From assembly GCA_002421865.1 (NCBI GenBank), contig DISE01000009.1, positions 1 to 8,575 of the forward strand: a stretch of 8,575 nucleotides of DNA, read 5' to 3'. The notes below the pieces were generated by a model. It searched no databases and was not told the origin of the DNA. It worked only from the letters and a program-made list of their open reading frames with translations. This document shows, one piece after another, positions 1 to 5,897 of this stretch. A program made the position numbers and the translations under genes. Source of the stretch: Castellaniella sp. UBA6218 (GTDB taxonomy: Bacteria > Pseudomonadota > Gammaproteobacteria > Burkholderiales > Burkholderiaceae_B). Each line of letters starts with the position of its first letter. The stretch's first letter is position 1.

Positions 1-221
1 CCGATCAGGCGCTTCACCGCGAACAGGGTGTTCTTCGGGTTGGTGACGGCCTGGCGCTTGGCCGGCGCGCCCACCAGGATTTCGCCGTCCTGCATGTAGG
101 CGACGATGGAAGGCGTGGTGCGCGCGCCTTCGGCGTTTTCAATGATCTTGACCTTGGAGCCGTCCAGCACAGCGACACAGCTGTTGGTCGTCCCCAGGTC
201 GATGCCGATGATCTTGCTCAT
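1..221 (-). CDS. dnaK: Molecular chaperone DnaK (Hsp70), N-terminal fragment
   Basis: Cytoplasmic Hsp70 chaperone that binds exposed hydrophobic segments of client proteins in an ATP-driven cycle with DnaJ and GrpE. Only the first 73 codons are present; the gene runs off the left edge. The start is ATG at 221-219, with an AGGA ribosome site six bases upstream (228-231). Visible sequence is the start of the actin-like ATPase domain: IGIDLGTTNSCVAV at residues 5-18 is the phosphate-1 nucleotide-binding loop, and GARTTPSIVAY (32-42) and NPKNTLFAVKRLIG (61-74, the last codon cut by the edge) are Hsp70 hallmarks. It lies downstream of grpE in the same orientation, separated by 98 bases that contain its own sigma-32 promoter, so it need not depend on grpE read-through. 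dnaJ would be expected next, outside the window (inference). The identity is not in doubt. Confidence 0.98.
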   Translation of the reverse strand, partial: MSKIIGIDLGTTNSCVAVLDGSKVKIIENAEGARTTPSIVAYMQDGEILVGAPAKRQAVTNPKNTLFAVKRLI

Positions 222-227
222 GTTGGA

Positions 228-231
228 TCCT
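228..231 (-). promoter_or_regulatory. Ribosome binding site of dnaK
   Basis: AGGA read on the minus strand, six bases before the dnaK ATG. It fixes the start codon and lies outside the hairpin at 251-269, so it should stay accessible. Confidence 0.7.
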
Positions 232-250
232 GTCGATGTTTGAATGAGAG

Positions 251-269
251 GGCGGGCCACACGCCCGCC
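251..269 (-). other. GC-rich hairpin in the predicted dnaK 5' leader
   Basis: A perfect 7-bp inverted repeat: GGCGGGC at 251-257 pairs with GCCCGCC at 263-269 around a five-base loop. It begins only a few bases after the transcription start predicted from the sigma-32 promoter at 280-307, and ends about 20 bases before the ribosome site. No T-run follows it on the minus strand, so an intrinsic terminator is unlikely. A 5'-end mRNA-stabilising structure is the simplest reading (inference). Confidence 0.5.
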
Positions 270-279
270 GATGATTCGG

Positions 280-307
280 ATATGGGGCCGCAGGCCCAGG
301 TTTCAAG
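280..307 (-). promoter_or_regulatory. Sigma-32 heat-shock promoter of dnaK
   Basis: On the minus strand the -35 element CTTGAA (307-302) is followed by a 14-base spacer and the -10 element CCCCATAT (287-280). This matches the sigma-32 (RpoH) consensus CTTGAA-N13-15-CCCCATNT at every specified base. The predicted transcription start is near 273, giving a leader of about 50 bases. The promoter lies in the grpE-dnaK gap, just after the grpE stop codon. Confidence 0.88.
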
Positions 308-316
308 GCCCTGGGC
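294..316. repeat. Inverted repeat surrounding the dnaK -35 element
   Basis: GCCCAGG at 294-300 and CCTGGGC at 310-316 are perfect 7-base arms around a nine-base centre that holds the CTTGAA -35 hexamer. In grpE read-through RNA it would form a hairpin right after the grpE stop codon (320-322), but no T-run follows. It could be an RNA 3'-end structure or a protein-binding site; the sequence does not decide between them. Confidence 0.4.
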
Positions 317-319
317 GCA

Positions 320-883
320 TCAGGCGGCCGGGCCGGCCGACACCATGACCAGCGCCGGTCGCAGCACGCGGTCGGCGATCAGGTAGCCTTTCTGGAGCGT
401 CTGGGCGACGGCGCCCTGGGTGTGTTCCGACGGCACGGTGGAGATCGCCTGGTGGCGGTGCGGATCGAAAGCATCGCCGGGCGCCGGAGCGATCTCGCGC
501 ATCTGATTGCGCTCGAACGCCGTGTTCAGTTGCCGCAAGGTGGCCTCGACACCCGCCTTCCAGTCCTCGACGGTCTGGTTTTCCTGGGCCAGCGCGGCTT
601 CCAGGCTGTCGCGCACCGGGATCAGGCTCTCGGCGAAGGACTCCGTGCCGAACTTGCGGGCCTTGGACACGTCTTCCTGGGCGCGACGGCGGACGTTCTC
701 GACTTCGGCGTGCGCGCGCAGCAACTGGTCGTGGTAATCGGCGACCTGCTGCTGGGCCTCGGCCAGCAGCGCGGCGAGGTCCTCGCCCGGCTGCCCGGCG
801 GCAGCGGTCGGGTTCTGGCCTTCGGTCTGGGTTTCGGCGCTCGGCGCGGCTTGCGGATCCAAGTCTTCCTGGGGTGCCGACAT
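320..883 (-). CDS. grpE: GrpE, nucleotide-exchange factor of DnaK
   Basis: Cytoplasmic homodimeric co-chaperone that releases ADP from DnaK and so resets the Hsp70 cycle; family members also act as heat sensors. The product is 187 residues, close to the usual length. Residues 1-33 are an acidic, Ala/Gln/Pro-rich disordered start; about 34-90 form the long dimerising helix (LLAEAQQQVADYHDQLLRAH, then AEVENVRRRAQED); the C-terminal beta domain carries the signature FDPHRHQAISTV (139-150) and QKGYLIADRVLRPALVMVS (164-182), which contacts DnaK. The start is ATG at 883-881, with GGAG eight bases upstream (892-895). A longer frame could open at a TTG at 949, but that codon lies inside the -35 element of the sigma-32 promoter and would not be transcribed from it. 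The gene sits between hemH (115-base gap) and dnaK. Confidence 0.97.
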   Translation of the reverse strand: MSAPQEDLDPQAAPSAETQTEGQNPTAAAGQPGEDLAALLAEAQQQVADYHDQLLRAHAEVENVRRRAQEDVSKARKFGTESFAESLIPVRDSLEAALAQENQTVEDWKAGVEATLRQLNTAFERNQMREIAPAPGDAFDPHRHQAISTVPSEHTQGAVAQTLQKGYLIADRVLRPALVMVSAGPAA

Positions 884-891
884 GGTGAAAT

Positions 892-895
892 CTCC
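892..895 (-). promoter_or_regulatory. Ribosome binding site of grpE
   Basis: GGAG on the minus strand, eight bases before the ATG at 883. It supports this start over the longer TTG-initiated frame. Confidence 0.7.
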
Positions 896-922
896 AATGC
901 TGAAATGGGTGAACGAAAAAAC

Positions 923-950
923 AGATGGGGACGGGCGCGCGTTATTCAAG
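923..950 (-). promoter_or_regulatory. Sigma-32 heat-shock promoter of grpE
   Basis: On the minus strand, -35 CTTGAA (950-945), a 14-base spacer and -10 CCCCATCT (930-923) match the RpoH consensus at every specified base. The architecture is identical to that of the dnaK promoter. The predicted start is near 916, giving a leader of about 33 bases with a run of six T directly after the -10 region. Transcription from here gives grpE, possibly reading on into dnaK. Confidence 0.88.
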
Positions 951-957
951 CCCCTGA

Positions 958-981
958 GCGACGGCCCGGGGCGCCCGTCGC
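958..981 (-). other. Inverted repeat after hemH, possible transcript end
   Basis: GCGACGG (958-964) and CCGTCGC (975-981) are perfect 7-base arms around a ten-base GC-rich loop, between the hemH stop codon and the grpE promoter. No T-run follows on the minus strand, so it is not a standard intrinsic terminator. Its position suits a 3'-end structure for the hrcA-hemH transcript (inference). Confidence 0.3.
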
Positions 982-998
982 GGGCGGCCGCGGGGCGG

Positions 999-2045
999 CT
1001 ACGTCCAGCCGGCCAGGTTGTCGGCGATCAGTCCGGCGAAATCCCGCGCCCAGTCCGGGTCTGCGTTCAGGCAGGGAATGTAGCGAAAGGCCCGCCCGCC
1101 CGCCTTGAGGAACGCCTCGCGGCAGCCCATGTCGATCTCTTCGAGGGTCTCCAGACAGTCAGCCAGAAACCCCGGGCACATCAGGTCCACCGTGCCGACG
1201 CCTTCCCGCCCCCAGGCTTCCAGCGTGGGCTGGGTATAGGGCTGAAGCCAGGCCTCCGCGCCGAAACGGCTCTGGAAGGCCACATGCAGCCGTTCGCCAT
1301 CCGCGCCGAGGCGCTCGCGCAAGGCCCTGGCGGTCCGCATGCAGTCGCGGAAATAGGGATCGCCCTTGCGCACCACCCGCTGCGGCAGGCCATGGAAGCT
1401 GAGCAGCAGCCGGTCGGGCTTGCCGGCCTGGTCCCAGTGGGCACGCACCGAGCGATGCAGCGCGTCCACGTAGACATCGGACGTCGGAAAGCGGTCCAGG
1501 AACCGCAGCGTGGGCTGGTGGCGCAGCCGCGCCAGATGCGCGGCCACGGCGTCGACGACCGTGGCCGTGGTGCTGGCGGCGTACTGTGGATACATCGGTA
1601 CGACCAGGATGCGGCCGCAGCCGGCCGCGCGCAAGGTTTCGAGCGCGGCGGGCAGGGCCGGCCGGCCGTAGCGCATGGCCAGTTCGACCCGCGTATCCAG
1701 ACCGCGGTCGCGCAGGGACGCCGCCACGGCTTCGGCCAGATCCCGGCTGTGGACCAGCAGGGGTGAGCCCCGGTCGAGCCAGATCTCGGCGTATTTCGGG
1801 GCGATGGCCGACGGCCGCCGCGTCAGGATGAACAGGCGCAGGATGACTTGCCACAACACAGCCGGCAATTCCACCACCCGGGGGTCGGACAGGAACTCGC
1901 CCAGATAGCGGCGCACCGCCGCAGGAGTCGGCTCGTCGGGCGTGCCCAGGTTGACCAGCAGGACGCCCAGCGGCCCGCGGTCGGGTCCGGACGCGTCCGG
2001 ATCCAGCGCCCCGGGATCGGGCGCTTCGGAGAGAAAACGGATCAT
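999..2045 (-). CDS. hemH: Ferrochelatase (protoporphyrin ferro-lyase)
   Basis: Last enzyme of protoheme synthesis; inserts Fe2+ into protoporphyrin IX, in the cytoplasm or at the inner face of the membrane. The product is 348 residues, normal for the family. Visible motifs: GVLLVNLGTPDEPT (27-40), MYPQYAASTTATV (151-163), LLSFHGLPQRV (214-224) with the metal-site His218, FQSRFGAEAWLQPYT (257-271), and PGFLADCLETLEEID (291-305) with the conserved catalytic-pocket Glu299. The first 26 residues are an acidic, Pro/Asp-rich extension before the fold. The start is ATG at 2045-2043; no other ATG, GTG or TTG lies between it and the first motif. No good ribosome site precedes it. It begins 25 bases after the hrcA stop, so it is probably cotranscribed and translationally coupled with hrcA. 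Confidence 0.97.
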   Translation of the reverse strand: MIRFLSEAPDPGALDPDASGPDRGPLGVLLVNLGTPDEPTPAAVRRYLGEFLSDPRVVELPAVLWQVILRLFILTRRPSAIAPKYAEIWLDRGSPLLVHSRDLAEAVAASLRDRGLDTRVELAMRYGRPALPAALETLRAAGCGRILVVPMYPQYAASTTATVVDAVAAHLARLRHQPTLRFLDRFPTSDVYVDALHRSVRAHWDQAGKPDRLLLSFHGLPQRVVRKGDPYFRDCMRTARALRERLGADGERLHVAFQSRFGAEAWLQPYTQPTLEAWGREGVGTVDLMCPGFLADCLETLEEIDMGCREAFLKAGGRAFRYIPCLNADPDWARDFAGLIADNLAGWT

Positions 2046-2070
2046 GATCTGAAAATAGATAAAGACGGCA

Positions 2071-3084
2071 TCAGGAGGAAGCCTGGCCGAGGGCGTTGGA
2101 CAACATGCGTGCGGTGATGTCGACGATCGGAATGACGCGGTCATAGGCCATGCGGCTGGGGCCGATGACGCCCAGCGTGCCGATCACCTGGCCATCGATC
2201 CCGTAGGGCGCGGTGATGACCGAAACGTCCTCGAGCGGCACCAGGCGCGAATCGCCGCCGATGTAGATCTGCACGCCCTGGGCGCGGCTGGAGACGTCCA
2301 GCAGGTGCAGCAGGTCGGTCTTCTGCTCGAACAGCTGGAACAGACGGCGCAGCCGGTCCATGTCGGCCGTCATCTCGGACACGCCCAGCAGCTTGCCTTC
2401 GCCGGAGATGACGACGGCCTCGTCGTCCGTCTCCGGCGAATCCAGGCCGGCGTCCACGGCCTGCTGCATCAGGCGGGAGATGTCGGTGCGCAGCGAGGCG
2501 AGTTCGTCGGCCAGAGCCTGGCGGACCGCATGGAAGGACTTGCCGGAAAACTGGCGGTTGAAGAAATTTGAGGCTTCCAGCAGTTCGGCTTCCGAGTATT
2601 CGCGCGAGACAAACAGGATGCGGTTCTGCACGTCGCCGTTGGGCGTGACGATGATGAGCAGCACGCGCCTGTCCGACAGGCGGATGAATTCGATGTGGCG
2701 GAACACCTGGGTTCGCTTGGGGGTGAGCACCACGCCCGCGAACTGCGACAGGTTTGACAGCAGCGAGGCGGCGGCGGTCACGGCGCGGCCGGGCTCGGCC
2801 GCCGGCAGGCAGTCCTCGATGCGCAGATCGGGGCTGAGTTCATAAGGCCGGGCGGTCAGCAGGCTGTCGACGAACATGCGATAGCCGCGCGGCGTGGGTA
2901 CGCGGCCCGCCGAGGTGTGCGGGCTGTGAATCAGGCCCAGGTCTTCCAGGTCGGCCATGACGTTGCGGATCGTGGCCGGAGACAGGTCGAAGACCTTTGA
3001 CAGCGTGCGCGACCCCACGGGCTGGCCGTCCGCGATATAGCGTTCGACCAGCGCTTTCAGCAATGTCTTGGCTCGATCATCCAT
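2071..3084 (-). CDS. hrcA: Heat-inducible transcription repressor HrcA
   Basis: DNA-binding repressor of class I heat-shock genes that recognises the CIRCE inverted repeat and needs GroEL for activity (family knowledge). The product is 337 residues, typical length. The N-terminal winged helix is clear: PVGSRTLSKVFDLSPATIRN (22-41), then MADLEDLGLI, then HTSAGRVPTPRGYRMFVD (56-73). The C-terminal GAF-like/dimerisation region carries IYIGGDSRLVPLEDVSVI (273-290) and GTLGVIGPSRMAYDRVIPIV (302-321). The start is ATG at 3084-3082 (MDDRAKTLL). A longer frame from a GTG at 3330 would run into nadK and lacks family similarity. The ribosome site is weak (GGA). The gene is divergent from nadK and leads the likely hrcA-hemH transcript. 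No CIRCE copy is visible in its own upstream region. Confidence 0.97.
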   Translation of the reverse strand: MDDRAKTLLKALVERYIADGQPVGSRTLSKVFDLSPATIRNVMADLEDLGLIHSPHTSAGRVPTPRGYRMFVDSLLTARPYELSPDLRIEDCLPAAEPGRAVTAAASLLSNLSQFAGVVLTPKRTQVFRHIEFIRLSDRRVLLIIVTPNGDVQNRILFVSREYSEAELLEASNFFNRQFSGKSFHAVRQALADELASLRTDISRLMQQAVDAGLDSPETDDEAVVISGEGKLLGVSEMTADMDRLRRLFQLFEQKTDLLHLLDVSSRAQGVQIYIGGDSRLVPLEDVSVITAPYGIDGQVIGTLGVIGPSRMAYDRVIPIVDITARMLSNALGQASS

Positions 3085-3146
3085 GTCAGTGTCCAGCGTG
3101 GGATGAAAACGGCCCGCCCGCGTCGGCAGCCGCGCCCTCATCCCCC

Positions 3147-3152
3147 TATAAT
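3147..3152 (+). promoter_or_regulatory. Possible -10 element of the nadK-recN promoter
   Basis: A perfect TATAAT lies 44 bases before the nadK ATG, in a short AT-rich patch of an otherwise GC-rich region. No good TTGACA-like -35 lies 16-18 bases upstream, so either an activator or a weak promoter is implied. The predicted start is near 3159. Confidence 0.4.
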
Positions 3153-3176
3153 CGGTTACGCCTATTATTCCATTAA
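3148..3176 (-). promoter_or_regulatory. Possible sigma-70 promoter of hrcA
   Basis: On the minus strand TTAATG (3176-3171) and GATTAT (3153-3148) are 17 bases apart, matching the -35 and -10 consensus at 3 of 6 and 4 of 6 positions. The -10 overlaps the opposite-strand TATAAT proposed for nadK. The match is weak, but this is the only AT-rich stretch in the intergenic region. Confidence 0.3.
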
Positions 3177-3180
3177 TTCC

Positions 3181-3186
3181 GGGAGA
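3181..3186 (+). promoter_or_regulatory. Ribosome binding site of nadK
   Basis: GGGAGA, with ten bases before the nadK ATG at 3197; acceptable but long spacing. Confidence 0.5.
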
Positions 3187-3196
3187 CCCCCCGCCC

Positions 3197-4099
3197 ATGC
3201 ACTTCAAGACCGTCGCACTGATCGGCCGCCACCAGGACAGCGGCATGGACGCGCCCCTGCGCCGATTGGGCCAGGTCCTGTCCGATGCGGGGCGCGACGT
3301 CCTGATCGAAGCCGAGACGGGCCGCAACACAGGGGTCGCCGATTTCCCGCTGGCCTCTTACGAGGACATCGGCGCGCGCGCGGATCTGGCCATCATCATG
3401 GGCGGCGACGGCACCATGCTGGCGGCCGCGAGGCAACTGGCCACGTCCGGCGTGGCCATGATCGGCATCAACCATGGCCGCCTGGGCTTCATCACCGACA
3501 TCCCCCTGGGCAGCGCGGACGAGGCCATCACCCGCATCCTGCACGGCGCCTTCGTCCAGGACGAGCGCATCCTCCTCGAAGGCCGCGTGATGCGCGGCGA
3601 CGAGACCATCTTCTCCGGCCTGGCGCTGAACGACGTGATCATCAACCGCGCCGGACGAGGCGGCATGATCGAACTGCGCGTCGAATGCAACGGCGCCTTC
3701 ATGCACAGCCAGCGCGCCGACGGCCTGATCATCGCCACGCCCACGGGGTCGACGGCCTACGCCCTGTCGGCCGGCGGGCCGATCCTGCACCCCCAGGTCG
3801 ACGCCCTGGTGCTGGTGCCCGTCGCGCCGCAAACCCTGTCGAACCGGCCCATCACCCTGCCCGACGACAGCGTTCTGAACATCACCATCAGCGCCCTGGG
3901 CCGCGTGGAATCGGGCGCCAGCGTCCACTTCGACATGCAGGCCCTGTCCAACTGCCAGGAAGGCGACCGCATCGATGTACGCCGCAGCCCGCACCGCGTA
4001 CGCCTGTTGCATCCCCAGGGCTACAGCTACTTCTCCACCTTGCGCAGCAAGCTGAACTGGAACCGCATGCTGCATCCCTGGGACGAAACCGACCAATAG
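3197..4099 (+). CDS. nadK: NAD kinase (ATP/polyphosphate-NAD kinase)
   Basis: Cytoplasmic enzyme that phosphorylates NAD+ to NADP+, the only route to NADP in bacteria. The product is 300 residues, typical of proteobacterial NadK. Visible motifs: the nucleotide-phosphate loop GGDGTML (69-75), INHGRLGFITDIP (91-103), ALNDVIINR (143-151), and the NAD-binding segment TPTGSTAYALSAGGPI (181-196), followed by the conserved LSNRPITLP (214-222). Asp71 in GGDGT is the family's catalytic aspartate. The start is ATG at 3197 (MHFKTVALIGRH), the expected N-terminus for the fold. The gene is divergent from hrcA (112-base gap) and followed by recN after 22 bases, suggesting one transcript. This pairing is familiar in beta- and gammaproteobacteria. 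Confidence 0.97.
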   Translation: MHFKTVALIGRHQDSGMDAPLRRLGQVLSDAGRDVLIEAETGRNTGVADFPLASYEDIGARADLAIIMGGDGTMLAAARQLATSGVAMIGINHGRLGFITDIPLGSADEAITRILHGAFVQDERILLEGRVMRGDETIFSGLALNDVIINRAGRGGMIELRVECNGAFMHSQRADGLIIATPTGSTAYALSAGGPILHPQVDALVLVPVAPQTLSNRPITLPDDSVLNITISALGRVESGASVHFDMQALSNCQEGDRIDVRRSPHRVRLLHPQGYSYFSTLRSKLNWNRMLHPWDETDQ

Positions 4100-4111
4100 G
4101 GCCGACGGCCC
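4099..4111 (+). other. Small hairpin in the nadK-recN gap
   Basis: GGGCC (4099-4103) and GGCCC (4107-4111) form a 5-bp stem with a three-base loop. It starts on the last base of the nadK stop codon and ends ten bases before the recN ATG. No T-run follows, so it is not a terminator. It occupies the place where a ribosome site for recN would be expected. Confidence 0.3.
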
Positions 4112-4121
4112 GGCCACCATC

Positions 4122-5804
4122 ATGCTGCGCGCGCTGCACATCCGTGACTTCGTCATCGTCGACCAGGCCGACATCGCCTTCGATGCCGACTTTACCGTCT
4201 TTTCCGGCGAGACGGGGGCCGGCAAATCGATCCTGATCGACGCCCTGGCGCTGGCCCTGGGCGGCCGGGGCGACGCCACCTTGATCCGCCAGGACGCCCC
4301 GCGCGCCGACATCAGCGCCGTCTTCGACGCGCCCGGCGCCGCCACCGACTGGCTGGCCGAACAGGCCCTGGAAGGCCCCGAACTGATCCTGCGCCGCGTC
4401 ATCGATGCCCAGGGCCGCAGCAAGGCCTGGATCAACGGCGTGCCGGCCACCCTGGGCCAGTTGCGGGATCTGGGCGCACTGCTGGTGGACATCCATGGCC
4501 AGCACGCCCACCAGAGCCTGTTGCAAGCCGCCAGCCAGCTCGATCTGCTGGACACCCACGGAGGCCACGCCGAGCAGGCCCGCGCCCTGCGGCAGGCCTG
4601 GGCCGACTGGCGCCAGGCGCTGGCCGCACTGGACGCCGCCCGCAGCGACGCGGCCGGCCAGGCGGCCCGACTGGAACAATTGGCCGCCGATGTGGCCTGG
4701 CTGGATGAACTGGCACCCGAACCCGGGGAATGGCCGGATCTTTGCGCCCGACAGTCCCGACTGGCGCACGCGCAGGCCTTGCTGGCCGGCGCAGGCCAGG
4801 CCGTCGAGGCGCTGGACGGCGAATCGGGCTCGGCGGCGCAGGCCTTGCACGCCGCGATCCAGTCGCTTCAGGCCCTGGTGCGCCACGACCCTTCCCTGGA
4901 AACGCACTGCCAGACCCTGGAATCGGCCCGCATCCTGTGCGCGGAAACCGTGTCCGGCCTGAACGCCTACGCCGACCGCCTGGAACCCGATCCCGACGCC
5001 CTGGCGCGGGCCGACGCCCGCATGGGCCGCATGTTCGAGGCCGCCCGCCGGTTCCACATCGAACCCGAGGCACTGGCCGAACACCACGAAACGCTGCGCG
5101 CCCGGCTGCGCCAGGCCGAGGCGGGTCAGGACCTCGAGGCGCTGGAACAGGCCTGCGGCCAGGCCGAATCGCATTACATGGCCCTGGCCGGAGCCCTGGG
5201 CGCCGCGCGCCGGGCCACGGCCACGCAACTCGCCACGCAGGTCACCGCCGCCATGCAGACCCTGTCCATGGACGGCGGTGTCTTCGACATCGCCCTGACG
5301 GACGGCAAACCATCCGCGCATGGCCTGGAAACCGTCGAGTTCCTGGTGGCCGGCCACGCGGGCGTCACACTCCGGCCGCTTTCGCGCGTGGCCTCCGGCG
5401 GTGAACTGGCACGCATTTCCCTGGCCCTGTCGGTGATCGCCAGCCAGGCGGCCCGTGTACCGACCCTGATCTTCGACGAGGTGGACGCCGGCATCGGCGG
5501 CGCCGTGGCCGAGGTCGTCGGCCGCCTGCTGCGTGAACTGGGCGCGCGCCATCAAGTCCTGTGCGTCACCCATCTGCCCCAGGTCGCGGCCTGTGCCGCC
5601 CGGCATTTCCAGGTCAGCAAATCCACCCGCGACGGCCGCACTCTGTCGGCCATCCGTCCTTTGAACGCTGAATCCCGCACCGAAGAAATCGCCCGCATGC
5701 TGGGCGGTCTGAAAATGACAGCCGCCACGCGCACGCACGCCCGCGAGATGCTGGATGAACTCGGGCACGGGGCGGGCCGGCAGGGGCCGTTTCAAACCGA
5801 ATGA
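4122..5804 (+). CDS. recN: DNA repair protein RecN (SMC-like ATPase)
   Basis: Cohesin-like ATPase that acts in recombinational repair of double-strand breaks on the nucleoid. The product is 560 residues, close to the 553 of E. coli. The ABC head is split as in SMC proteins: Walker A GETGAGKS (29-36) and the HGQHAHQSLL region (125-134) at the N-terminus; then a long Ala/Gln/Leu-rich helical middle (about 150-370) that should form the coiled-coil arm; then the ABC signature ASGGELARISLAL (424-436), Walker B TLIFDEVD (448-455) and switch His in VTHLPQVAA (482-490) at the C-terminus. The start is ATG at 4122, and MLRALHIRDFVIVD is the expected family N-terminus, although no ribosome site precedes it. 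Coupling to nadK 22 bases upstream is likely. No LexA-type CTGT-N8-ACAG operator is visible upstream of nadK or in the gap. Confidence 0.97.
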   Translation: MLRALHIRDFVIVDQADIAFDADFTVFSGETGAGKSILIDALALALGGRGDATLIRQDAPRADISAVFDAPGAATDWLAEQALEGPELILRRVIDAQGRSKAWINGVPATLGQLRDLGALLVDIHGQHAHQSLLQAASQLDLLDTHGGHAEQARALRQAWADWRQALAALDAARSDAAGQAARLEQLAADVAWLDELAPEPGEWPDLCARQSRLAHAQALLAGAGQAVEALDGESGSAAQALHAAIQSLQALVRHDPSLETHCQTLESARILCAETVSGLNAYADRLEPDPDALARADARMGRMFEAARRFHIEPEALAEHHETLRARLRQAEAGQDLEALEQACGQAESHYMALAGALGAARRATATQLATQVTAAMQTLSMDGGVFDIALTDGKPSAHGLETVEFLVAGHAGVTLRPLSRVASGGELARISLALSVIASQAARVPTLIFDEVDAGIGGAVAEVVGRLLRELGARHQVLCVTHLPQVAACAARHFQVSKSTRDGRTLSAIRPLNAESRTEEIARMLGGLKMTAATRTHAREMLDELGHGAGRQGPFQTE

Positions 5805-5897
5805 ATCGAAGCGCCCCGCCAGGCGCGACGTGAGGCGCCATCATGGCCGGGGGTCCTCCGCACCCGCCGTTCGGCAGGGCCGGAACATCCTAGGCCA
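5805..5897. other. Convergent recN-fur intergenic region
   Basis: 93 bases between two converging genes. The only structure is a weak 5-bp inverted repeat, GGCGC (5822-5826) with GCGCC (5835-5839). No hairpin with a T-run is seen on either strand, so no intrinsic terminator can be called. Transcripts may overlap or end by Rho. Confidence 0.4.

Noticed and set aside
884..949. Longer GrpE starting at TTG 949
   Set aside because: The TTG lies within the -35 element of the grpE promoter, so it would not be in the mRNA; ATG 883 has a good GGAG site.
422..1766. Overlapping plus-strand open frames antisense to grpE and hemH (422-1108 and 882-1766)
   Set aside because: No domain, and they cross the grpE sigma-32 promoter and the hemH-grpE gap. 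GrpE and HemH motifs are complete on the other strand.
3203..3208. CTTGAA on the minus strand at the nadK start, as a sigma-32 -35 for hrcA
   Set aside because: No CCCCATNT-like -10 follows at 13-15 bases, so it is a chance hexamer.
3085..3330. Longer HrcA starting at GTG 3330
   Set aside because: It would overlap the start of nadK by more than 130 bases, and the extra residues do not resemble HrcA; MDDRAKTLL is the natural N-terminus.
3173..4555. Open frame of 460 codons antisense to nadK and the recN start
   Set aside because: It overlaps two well-supported genes, has no family motif and no ribosome site; a composition shadow.
3888..5795. Open frame of 635 codons on the minus strand, antisense to recN and the end of nadK
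   Set aside because: RecN carries all its ABC motifs in the plus frame. The antisense product is Gly/Gln/Ala/Val-rich with no recognisable domain, as expected when stops are rare opposite GC-biased codons.
5820..5880. Terminator hairpin between recN and fur
   Set aside because: Only weak stems of 4-5 bp without a T-run; nothing strong enough to call.
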